Position numbers and translations under genes: made by a program. From assembly GCF_910592395.1 (NCBI RefSeq), contig NC_088308.1:11363001-11423000 (forward strand): a stretch of DNA of 60,000 bases, in the 5' to 3' direction. Positions 1-12,200 of the stretch are shown piece by piece; position 1 is the first letter of the stretch, and every line of letters starts with the position of its first letter. Under the pieces are notes generated by a model, which was given only the letters and a program-made list of their open reading frames with translations, did no database searches and was not told the origin of the DNA. This DNA comes from Lineus longissimus (lineage: Eukaryota; Nemertea; Pilidiophora; Heteronemertea; Lineidae).

Positions 1-128
1 GTCATGTTGGTAAATCCTACGCAAACGCTTAGCAGCTAAGCTGGTAGCCAAAGCTGTAGTGTTCATGCTATAACAAGGCGTGTTTCTATGCTTTTGACTA
101 ACTGCATGTCCTCTGCATCTGTTTCTAG

Positions 129-221
129 GCCCCTCTGTTGCCTCTCCTGATCAGCTCCCATTGCCTTACGGCGGTCATTTACCCGACCGAGGATCCCCTG
201 GATTTACACCAAGCAGCTCAG
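129..221 (+). CDS. SEC24: SEC24 exon 1 of window (N-terminal disordered region)
   Basis: The exon follows tttctag and precedes gtatga. It is phase 1 at both ends and codes for a Pro/Ser/Gly-rich stretch starting PSVASPDQLPLPYGG. It fits the unstructured Sec24 N-terminus, but low complexity makes it the least certain exon. Confidence 0.7.
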
Positions 222-3200
222 GTATGACAGTTCTATTATGGCTCTTTTCTTACATGTCGTAGATTCAGTCATTCTATCCAACTGTGTTATTTGCATGAAC
301 TTTCATTTGCTTCGTGATTGTCTTCTCTGACTCTGTGGATTTTTAATTCTTAATTTCTTGCTCCGACTGAAAAACATCATGTAGCTTTCACTTTTCCTTT
401 TCTTGAAGTGGGTTTGACTATGATCCAAGTGCAGGAGATGATTCTTTTAACGCAGAAATTTATACAGTCATGCAAATGACAAATTTATTTCAAATTGAAT
501 TCAAATTACTAGTAAAACTAGTGTTGGTAAGTGTAGGTTTTATAGAGCTCATCTCACAGTTCACTTGGGAGTTTTACCGAGACACCCGTCTAGTGGCTTG
601 TCACAATTCGAACCATTGAGCCTAATTTGGAGCAGAAGTTTTGTACCCTTGTATATCCGAGCTTTTGAATTAGATTTGCTGAGAATTTGAAACAAAGTGT
701 CTTGTTTTTTAGCCTTCATAGCTATCTTGGAATGTAGAGGGAGTTCAGCAGTCACGAAATGGAAACCAAAACACTGAGATTATGAAAAATAAGAAGGCTT
801 TATTTGTCAAAAATGTGTTATTTATCAAACCACGGTACTTCTCTCTGAATGCTTGTAGAAGTTCAAAATCTTTATATGGGTGAAACGTTTTTTCGTTGTT
901 CGATCTAGAGTGTTAACTTGGTGTACCAACAACTAGGTACTCACCAAATTTTGAGCCAGTGAGACGTCAGACGATGGTGGTGTCTCTTCCCTGTAATCTA
1001 CTCCAATGGTATCTTTTCCCTTGTTTTCTTTTATCATTTTGTACTTGTGTCTTATGTTATTTTTAGCGCACATAGGTGTGCTGATGTCATCACTTCTTGT
1101 CTGGGGTCAGTCGTCCTTTGTCAGTCCGTTGTCGTTGTTGTTGTTGTTGTTGTTTGTCTATGAACGGCATGTTTGCTCACCATTGAGTTGAGGAAGTTAG
1201 AACTCGGGGTGTGGATGTCTTATGACAACATGACTTGTCCAACAAAATATCATTGCAATTTGACCTTCTTTCTGGCCTCTTTATTAAGAATAAGAATGAT
1301 TAATTGTACTGTGAGTGAGAGGAGTATCCTTGTGTCAATGTCATAGGAATATTTAAGGTCACCGGTCACTGGTCAAAATTTGGAATGACAGTTCTTCAAA
1401 AAATACATTGGAAACACTGACTCTATGCGCTACATGTAAAAAAATATGCATCTATTCACTCCCTTTGGAGCACAACTGCCCTATAGAATTATATTTTAAA
1501 TTTGGTGATGTTTGTCCAATTAAATAGAACTAGGGGGGCCAAATGTCTGGACTCGACATATGTACTTTCCCCTTCGCGTGAAAATCCAAATCAACATAGA
1601 AGTGAGATGCCTTGTACGCTTCTAATCAATACATGTGTTAAAACCACAGTATGAGAGCTCAGTGCCATTTACGGCATACTTCACCATTGCTGACAATGTG
1701 ACATAAGAAATAGCAAACAAATCTGATGTTACATTACATAAAGGGTGTGTCATGCCCACGGTTGCCAGCATAATGCTTTTTTCCAATGCCAATGCAATAG
1801 TACATGTATGTATAGTACAGCACCTGACTGCTTACAGCTTGTCAAATTTTCATACAGGTTATCATGACATTGGCTTAACCCGTTGAAGCACGATCTCGAC
1901 TTTAGTTGACAAAGAAAAACCTCTCCGTTTGTCTGTTTTTTTGTCGAGAGACGCCAAAACTTACTCGCCACCCCTTCATGTAACAATTATTACAGCTTTG
2001 TGAGACTGAGGTGACGGACGCCTCATGGCCTAGTGGTTTACACTGCTGGCCACCACGCAATAGGGCCCGGGTTCGATCCCGGGAAGAACCCATGATCGTA
2101 TGTCTGGATGAACCGGCGTGGCTTTCAAGGAACTAAAATTCCTGGCTCTTCACAGTCCTTCGAATGAGACTCAAAACCGAGGTTCCTTGTACCTGGTGTC
2201 TATGCCAGGGCAAGCTAAGACCCCACCAAGTGAGAAACATGAGTAGCTTGCGTGGACTCTATCTCTCTCGCCAAAGTCGGACCACTAGGCCAATAAACCC
2301 AATTGGCGCCTAACCGTAGTGGCACGCAGGATACGCTCATCCCGCCTTGGAGGAGGATTACTCCTAGGAGAATGACCCCTCCAAGTGCAGAGCGAACGCT
2401 GAAGAAGAAGAAGAAGAAGAAGTGAGACTGAGGTATACCGACACTGACAGACAACTTTGGTTATGCAGTGCTGTTGCTGAGCATGATTTTCATGTAAGGC
2501 TTTCCAGGGTGAAAATTTGTGTTGTGTGAGTATTCTTTTCGTCAAATGCGATGTTAAAAACATTTGCTGTGGAAACTTTGGCTCCAAAGGGTTTAAGATT
2601 CTAGGTCATTTCATGAACCCTGTCCGCTTGTAACAGCATCGTCGCAAAATAAAACTAAACATGTATACCAACTAGTGATGTCATGTCAATAACTCATGGT
2701 CGTTCCCTGGGCAGCCTAGGAGGACTTTGATAAATCACGGGAGTTAGGAAGGCATTGTGGGGAGGGGACGAGAGTTAGGACTTGCATAGAAATGAGTCTG
2801 AAGAGCAAAAGCATCACGGTCTCAGTGTAATCTCTATAGGTCGTTGGTTCGACTCTTGGAAGGATCATCTCTGTTTTGTTGCGATGTCCTTGAGCAAAAC
2901 ACTTAACCCTACTTGGGTACCATGCAGGCATGCCTTTGAAGTTGACCAGCATCAGAGTGAGTGATACTCGTAGATCCTACATGTAGAGACTTTAACGCTA
3001 CAGAAACTGTGATAAGCTCTGATGAGCCATTTGGCAGTGCAGGCAATACATGTAACATATATGTTATAGTTTCCTTATGAGTTGACCATAATCTTAAAAA
3101 TGTGAACAGTCCCGTTTGGTGGACATGCAGTTCTTAAATTGCATAATTTTCGAGTCGAAGCTAATTTTTGTGTGCCAATAGTGTTCGGGATCCGAAAGGC

Positions 3201-6200
3201 TTGGTGAATACTAGGATTTATTGCGTAGTTATTTGAAGCACGGCTTGAATGTTGAATAATTTTTTCCAAAAAATAAATTGATGAGAAGATGGAAACAATA
3301 TTGCTGCTATGGTGTTCATGAAAATATTTATGCACAAGTTGACGTGTTCGATCCATACACATTTGGTAAATTGATGTTTAACTCTGCCTGAGGCTATGAT
3401 CCCCCACGCTGGTTGATCTCTTTCTGACAAATCCATACTATTGATTTAATTACTAATAAACTGGAGAGTGTGATATTGCTCTCTGTGATGTTGGAATGAA
3501 ACTAGAGATGCTGGAAAATATTTGACTGGTAGTCTGATTCACAAGTTACTTGTCAGATTTTCAAATCTGTCTAGTTGTTGCATTGTCTTGCCTGGTCATC
3601 CCGTTGGCTCAGACGGGAGTTCCCGTTGGCTCAGCTGGCAGCTGTAGTGGTATTGGCATTGCCATTGTGGCTAGAGTAAACCTTGCATACTGTAGTGTTA
3701 AGCATTGCATACTGTAAACCTTGCATACTCTAATTCTTGCACACTGTGAACCTAGCATTACTGTAAACGCGGAAATATTTGCAACCATTTAATTTTTGCA
3801 GTTCTGTGAAATTTCAACTTCTGGGAACTTTTAATCTGGCTTTTTGACAGCTCTGTAACATCATTTTCAATAATACAGTGAAACCTCCCTTATTGGACAC
3901 CTTTCTAAAGGACAACATCTCAATTAGGGACTAGTTTTGGTCTCAAATTAGTTGTTTCCATTCAATTTGACCCCTCTTATCAGGACATCTGTCTATCAAG
4001 GACAGCACTTGTCAGTCCCGAGGCTGTCCTTTATCGAGAGGTTCTACTGTATTTTCTTTTTACGACCATGTTTTCATGATTATCTGAAAATGAAAATAAT
4101 AAAAGGCACACAAATATTTAGAACTGGGTTTCAAGTATATCAGACTTGCATGTCGAGTGTGTCCCCCTTTTCCTCGTTCAAGGTCTGTTTGTGATTTTGT
4201 ATCCAACAATATATGCTGACCCAGTCGAGTCCAATGTATTATGTGAAGAAGCTGTCTACAGGGTGTCCATAAAAAAAGTATACCCAACTTCAAATGCAGA
4301 ATCCTGAGCAGTATTCCTGAAATACAAAGGTAGCAGTAGAAAGCCTAGTCTGTCTTCTATCCAATGGTACCTGGATCATTATGTAACTGCCAGGGATGAC
4401 TGAGCAATCATGACCATCATGAAAGGTCTTAAAATTTAAAGTTAGGATTACTTTTTTTATGGACACCCTGTGGTAGTAGTGGCGTTACTCTCATACATTG
4501 TATATGTCTAAGCAACAACTCACTTTGCCATCCAGTTTGGAGTGGCTATCCGGTGATGCCAAAGAAGAAATTTCAAGATCCTCTCTTTCAGTGCTGATGA
4601 GATTATCACAGATATAGATGAAACTGTCCGCATGAAAAATGTCACACTGGTGCCCATTGTTGTTGAGGTTATAAATGCGTATTCCTCCTTTCTTTCAGAC
4701 CCGCCCTCCCAGAAGTCTTCGCGAGCGCCGTCACCTCTCCCCGTCCAGCAATATGACGCGATGGAAGGTCAGTTCATCCCCACAAGTCCAGGGCAGACTC
4801 CAACTTCTCCCCAGGGTAAGCAATGTCCTCAGCTGTACACTTCACCAGGTTGGGTTAGAAAATGTCTTGGTCTGTGTTGTATGATTAAACATGTTTTCAT
4901 CTTTCATCAAATACCATCTCAACAGGGGAGTACAATGGCATTTCTACTCTTTGTCTGACACGAGTCAGATTTAATCCCTTTCATAGCTCAATGACTCTTT
5001 ACCCTAGAACAGGTGTCATGGATGATATCTTTGTGTGTGAACAATCAATAAAACAAGCCTGTTTCCCATGTAACTGCAGCATTTGAAGAGCGTTGATTTT
5101 AACCTGCACTTCAAGTAAACATCATGCTTTTGACAAATCAGATTCCTACACGTCAGCTTTTAAACTACTAAATGAAGAGCTGTTTATAGTGTCTTTTAAA
5201 CATGCCGATCCACCGTCATTGTGCGTATATCCATCCTTTTTGAAAGGAGGAGACTTTAGGACTGATATTCACCGCCGATAAGTTGGCATGCTTTTAAAGG
5301 GTAACATTGAAAAGCACACGTAATGCATTACATTGTACTTCTTGCAATTGACGCAAAAGCTGTGTTGTGGTTAAAAATCCGGTTGCTACAATGCCACTAC
5401 AATTGAGGGCCAATTTGCATGGATGTTTGCTTACATCTGTAATGACTCTGTATTTGGCCAAATTCATTACAGTGACTGCTGTGTATTAAAACAAAATGGG
5501 CCTACACTGGTTTAAGGGTCTTGGTTACTCGTCTGTATTCCCTTGTTTGAAATATTTCAGGTGGCCAGCCATTGAAGCAAGGTGGCATAACTGGGCGGAG
5601 ACAATACCCGCAGATGGTAGGTACTTTGGATAACATAGCAATATTGATAGAACTTTTGTGTCAACTACATGAACAGGACGATGCTAAAGCTTTACTGTAA
5701 AGCTCAATCGAAACAATATTGGATGATTTAATGTAAAGTAGAACCTCTCTGTTAAGGACACCCTCAGGACTGACATGTGCAGTCCTAAATAGAGAGGTGT
5801 CCTGATTAGAGAGGTTAAATTGTATGGAAACAACCAATTTGGGACAAAAACTAGTGTCCTTAATAGAGAGGTTGTCCTTAATAGAGAGGTGTCCACTATA
5901 CAGGGAGGTTCCACTGTACTTTGTTTCTCCAGAAGAAACATGACCAATTTGGATAGAGTTATCCTATATCACATTGTCATATACAGGATATCATGATCCA
6001 ATCCGGGGAACAAACCAATAGCCAGAGAGATGCTCTTGCTGACATTGATCTTGTCCATAGCAGTTCACTGACAGCAGTAGCGCCTCATTGCCAATATATT
6101 TAAATAGGCAATCCTTCTATGCCTGTCTGCAGGAAAAGGAAAAAAGTTTTTCAATGGTCGAGCTACATTTTCTCACTTTTTCTTGTTCGATGTGTACTGG

Positions 6201-9200
6201 AAACATGAAACTGTCCTGAATAATTTATCTGCAATGTTTAATGTTAGGCACATACTTCACTCAACTTTGACTAAGGGATCACGTCCAAAGTCCGCACGCG
6301 AATCGGGGCGAAAATACGCCTGGTCGAATATCGCCACACCCATTTGCCTCCAAATTGCTCCCTGCTTCGGCGATTCTGTTATGATCAGGCGAAAATTCAG
6401 ACTGAATGAAAATCGCAGGCGAAAAAAATAATCGTGCCTAATTCGCTCTCACCAACCATCGGAACGAAGCGAATATAACATGTGTTGTAGTATGCGAATT
6501 CCCACATCAGCTGATAGCAGACCGAACAATAAACACAAACTGGAATTCCCAGTAAACCTGACTCCAGTAATCATATACATCACATCTATCCACGAGGAGC
6601 TACTCAAATTTGGCACAGAGGTTTGAGGTTCTTAGTATTATGGTATGTATTCCGAAGGATTGTGGCGGAATGTACCGAATCATACAGCTAATCATAGTTA
6701 GGCTTATGTTTCCGAGTCTCAGCCAACCAATCAAGATCGTTGTAGTATCCGTTCATCCTAAACAGCGTCCACCAGCGTTCACCAGGTTTAAAGTCGGGTA
6801 TAAAGTCATCAAAATAAAATTTTGTGCCCATAAACGTAAGCGAAAATCGGACAAGCATGCAAGAGCCACCAATTTCGTAAAATCGCTCCATTATCGCCTG
6901 GAGCGATTTTTGGGGCGAAATCGAAGAATAGGCGCGATTGTGGGCGAATTTCGTATCTGACATACCGGCGATTTCATATTATCGCCTCGCATTCGCCGGT
7001 CGATTTTCGGACAGATTTCGCAGGCGAAATACTGTAGGGTGAATTTCGCCGGCGAATATCGCGTGCGGACTTTGGACGTGATCCCTAAAATAAAGTAAAA
7101 TATGCCAATTAAGCCACACCAATTTAATTGTTAGTTTAACGGATGTTTTGTCATGAAAAGGTGGATGATGAGGGCAAAATCAAAATAAAATTAGAACCGT
7201 TTTCTGTTGCTACATTCAACATTCCTCCTGAAAACACCATATTAGGAATTATTATGGTTTTGAAAAGCAGAATTTAAGACCTTTTTTTTGTGCAGTTGCT
7301 TCTATTTTGTTGTAAAATTCTTTATACATGTCAGTCTGTCTTTGTTGTCCAAATCTGCATTTTCTTTTTATATTCTGATGGATCACCTCATGCAAAAATT
7401 ATTTCATTTGAAGAAGGCACAGTTTGGGGCATGAGGGAGGAATAAACAATTATTGGTTTGCAGATTTTTGTGCATGAGGGAAATCCTTTAAACTAACAAT
7501 TAAATTGGTGTGGCCTTAGAAGTATACAAAATTAGCAACGGATGTTCCGGCAGGGCTAAAATAAGTTTAAACTGGAATTTGATGGTGTTGTTTAAACAGA
7601 TTTTTTCATTTCAGGCCCCTGGTTATAACCAGACATCACCACCAGTTTCGCAACAATCACAGTTTGGAAATCAGCCAGCGACGTCACAGTTTGGGAATCA
7701 GCCAGCGGCGTCACAGTTCGGGAATCAGCCAGCGACATCACAGTTTGGGAATCAACCAGCGACGTCACAGTTTGGGAATCGGCCAATTACATCACAGTTT
7801 GGAAGCCAACCAGCAGCACCAGCATTCAATCAGTCGTCAAGTATGGGGAACATCCCGCTTCCTCCTCCTAGTCAAATGAATCACCAGGGCCCTGGTACAA
7901 TGCCAGGGCAGGTGCCACCACAAGGTGCCCCCAGGCCGCAATACCAGGGCCAGCACCAAAATCAAAATGCAGGCAGCAATGTGATGGGAAACAGCGTCAT
8001 GGGCAACCTGAATGCAAATTTCAACAGAATGTCTTTTCAGGTAAGAAAAGTTTAGAGTGGGGGAAAATCAGGCCCTGGAGCAAACAATTTTTGATTCATG
8101 GTCATGATTTGAGTTATTCTGGGTAATTTGTTGTGATTGGTTGTTTTTGTCTCTTTATGAGGAAAGTACTGGAGATAGTCAGGTCCTGTGCCTTTTTATG
8201 TTGAACTTCAATTTGATGCTTTGTATTGACACTTTAATATAAGCAAGGAAGATTGCGTGTGTTCAGATTCCGTTGAATTACAGGTAGCAGTCCAATCTTG
8301 TATAGTATACATTTTGTTGAGACTCTGCATGTTTTGCTAAAAAACTTATTAAAGTCATTTAACTGTTTAATTTTCAGCATGGGGATACCAGAGCTATGAA
8401 TCTATTACAAGAAAAGAATATCCTCCCGAACGAACCAGTGGAACCCCCACCAATTCGGTTACCAAATGACAACAGGAAGGTGAACTGTTCACCTGAGTAA
8501 GTAATGGTCATTAAATTTTTGTTTCTAGCTGTGCAATTGCTTGTTATTAGAGGATAAGGAAGCTGATATGGTAAGCTAACTATGTCTAACGATGACCGCA
8601 AACAGGCAGCGGTTCTGGAATAATTTTCCAGCATTTGAAGGTGGTGGCGCAGATGAGGGTATTTGATAAGTGTTCTAGATGAGGCCACGTGTCTTTATTT
8701 CTTGGTTTACGGGACCGACCGACTTGCTTTTTTGGGATTTTGGAAAAAAAATAAAATCTGAAAATCATCGATTTTTTATTTTGTTTTCCGCCCCACCCAT
8801 CATAATTAGATAAAATAATGAGAAATAAAATAAAATCCACTGTATAGAGCAGTGTGATAACCAATGTTTGTGCACTTTCACAACTTATCAGCCATCTAGA
8901 TGAGGGAAATAGCCCCGACTAAGACATTGCGCCTTGTTCTGAAAAAAAGTGAACTTTGATTCCAGCAGTATTTGGGTAATTTTATTTCTTCCGATCATAC
9001 ATAGCTATTTGGGTTATTTTTATTTTTAATTTTATTTCGACCACCCGACCATACATTTTTAAAAGCTCTTCCCGTGGACCAAGAAATAAAAAACATGTGG
9101 CCTGATGTTGAACAAAAAATTCAACACCTACTGAAATTTTGATAAGGATGAAATGGGGTCATTTCTCTAAATAATGCATGTGACACTATGTCTTGAAACA

Positions 9201-12200
9201 ATCATCTTGTGATTTCACTTGCAACCTAATATTTTTCGAAACACGACATCATCTGAATCATCTGAAGTGATGGATAATAAAGACATGACATTCTGTACAT
9301 TTTGACATCATTTGGGAAGGAAAAGAATTGTGAATGTTGCTTTTACAAAGTTTTTGTTCTCTGTGCTCTGTCAAGAATTGATCAAGATGACTATTCCGCC
9401 TCCTTATCAAAATACCACTTTACTGTTAAATCTCCATTTCCGTTTCCAGTATATTTCGGTGTACACTGAATGCCATACCACAGACGCAAGCAATACTAAA
9501 CAAGGCTAGATTACCTTTAGGAATTTTAATACACCCATTTAAAGATTTATCAGTAAGTACAATTTTATAACTTGATATGATATAATTTGCCTGTTTCCAG
9601 ATTCCTCATAATAGATGACATGCATCTTTTGGATATTCATCCAAATCGGCTGATTTTGTCATTGTTTTTGTAATAGGCAGAATTGCACCTGTCAGGGAGG
9701 CTACTGTTAATAGAGTGATTGATATTCGTGATCGCTTTATTTTCAAACATAAAACTTTTGAGAATTTCAACTCTAATGCACTAACCATTGAATTTCGGCA
9801 GCTAACGTGGAATTTACATGTAATCTACACCAAATGAAAGGAGCAATTTTGCAAATTTTTGGCTTTGAGAACATAACCCAGTTTACAGTATAAAAAAATG
9901 ATTCCCCATTGTAATTGGCGGTTCATTTGTCGGGAAAGACTATAGAAAGCCAAAATGGTTCCCGTTGTAATAGGCAATTCACTCTAGCAGAATATAGAAT
10001 GCCAAAATGATTTCCTATTGTAATGGGCAATCGGCACCACCTGGGAAAGGCTGCAGAAAGCCATTGGGAAAGGCTATACTAATACTACTACTAAGACCCA
10101 TGACCTAAGGTCGTAGGGGCACCATGGCAGCTGGCAGCAGTGATGCATGCCAAAGTAGATCTGCTTTCGGCTTTCCAGATAAGTTGAGATGTTTCGATGC
10201 CGGTCCACTCTTTGATGTTATCCATCCAAGTTTTCCTTGGTCTCCCTCGCTTCCTCCCTCCAGCGACAGTGCCTTGCAAGCGAGTCATGTCGGCATGCAT
10301 GGCCAAGCCAGTTGAGCTTCCGGCTTAGGAAGCTAAAATGATTTGCTACTGTAAGATGCAATAGCACCAGATAGGGAGGCTATTGAAAGCCGAAATTCTT
10401 CACCATTGTAATGGGCAATAGCACACAAGTATTAAACAGGCTTCTGAAAGTTAAAATAAACCAGCTCCAAACGAGAGAAAGTAGCTCGAAAGACAGAATT
10501 CTATAAAGAAATCCTTCTGTTCGATTTTCTTGCCATCTGTTATTTGCATTCCTTTCATCTGTTCCTTCTTTCAGCAGTTACCCGTTATACAGTCTAGTGT
10601 AATAGTCAGATGCAGGACTTGTAGGACGTATATTAACCCTTTTGTAGTATTTGTTGATCAGCGGAGGTGGAAATGCAACTTGTGTTACAGAGTAAATGAA
10701 TGTAAGTATTATCGATAATCAATTAGTATCATCAATGTCAGGGTTCTTGTCAGCTGTGCCGTAAAAGGGTAATTGATACCCAAATATAATTCTTGAGTTG
10801 GAGCTTAAATAATTCGTTTGAATTTTTTTTGTGAATTTCCTGTATGAAAGGTCAAAGATTGAAATGATTTGAAACAGCCTCAACCAGGGCCGTATTTGGC
10901 ACGGGGCAGGAGGGCGACTGCCTCTCCCTCCCCCCCCCTCCCAGAGAGCCTACTGTCCCCCAAGAACCAAACGTTAAATACAGCCCTGTCAACTGAAAGT
11001 GGAATATATTATTTCCTCCTCCTGTGCATGTATGCATGTTTTGTAATTTGTTTATTTATAATTTAATAGTTCTCACATTATTTCTTTTCTGTATCAATTT
11101 GTACTAATCCCTTTTGATTTTTTGTTTGTCTTGTTATTTCTTCCCTGAGAATATTAACAGATCCATTGACATCCGTTTATTTGACCCACATTCATTACGA
11201 GCTTTTTTTTTTATTGCGACTTCCTTACAAATGACTTTACACAAAAATTCTCCCATCTGCTATGTTCTCATAAAAAGTACGCAAATCTATGTTCCTGTAT
11301 TTCGGGGTGATGACTCTAGCCATATTTTGAACCATAAGTTATGGTAACTTTATGAGTAAACTTTCCCCAAGATGGCATAACTGTTCTATCATGGGGAAGG
11401 TTTACTCATAAAGTTGAGGGAGCCAAGGGAAGGTCTAAAAAGTTAAGTATATAAAGGACAGTTGTATAATGTGCCAGTTAGTCTTTGTCTGTGGTATGGG
11501 TTGAGAAGCAGCTGATCTTTTCTGGAAATACAAGTGAATGGACTGTGAATATCACCCTTTGCTTTTCAGGCCCGGACGACTTCCAATTTGACCCCATTAG
11601 CAAAACATATGGAGCGCCAACGCGACGGCCCGAGTTTAAGTCTGCGACGATTGAATACATAGCCCCAAGCCAGTACATGGTATGTGAAGTTTAATAGGCA
11701 GTAGGGCCTAAAATTTAACGTTCTGTGTTTCAGTACCAGATGAATTCCAGTTTGATCCGGTGAGCAAATCGTACGGGGATCCGCAGCGGCGACCAGAAAT
11801 TAAGTCGGCCACTATAGAATTTATTGCTCCGTCGGAGTATATGGTATGTCGATCTTTTGTGATTGTGGGTCAAGTGGTGATTTGTCTTCACATTTTGTCT
11901 TTAGTGGTGGGCGTGGACTTTCATTGTCGTTTCCTTCACTTCATAGTATTGTCTTCTGTCTTAACCCTATTATGGCAAGAGCCGATTGCATCAGTCTAAC
12001 TTCGGCTGCTGTATTGCCAGGGCCGATTGGTTGGCCCAAACTCAATTCCCAAATCTCTTCTTTTGACATGATACAGTGCCAAATTTGTTGGTTTGAAAGT
12101 AAGAGCAGACTTTGACCAACTGTTGTCTCGATGTGGATGTATCATGCTGGTATCTTGTGTGCCAATGGGTTAATGACTCCTGCCATAATTAGGGTTAACT

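Noticed and set aside
2026-2085. Functional tRNA gene
   Set aside because: A and B boxes are present but no full cloverleaf is evident, and the unit is fused to a SINE body, tail and target duplication.
6610-6960. 116-codon frame as a gene
   Set aside because: It lies inside a Harbinger-type MITE, has no recognisable motif and is opposed by an equally open antisense frame.
7592-7879. Overlapping frames in the SEC24 minisatellite
   Set aside because: Out-of-frame readings of the 27-bp coding repeat.
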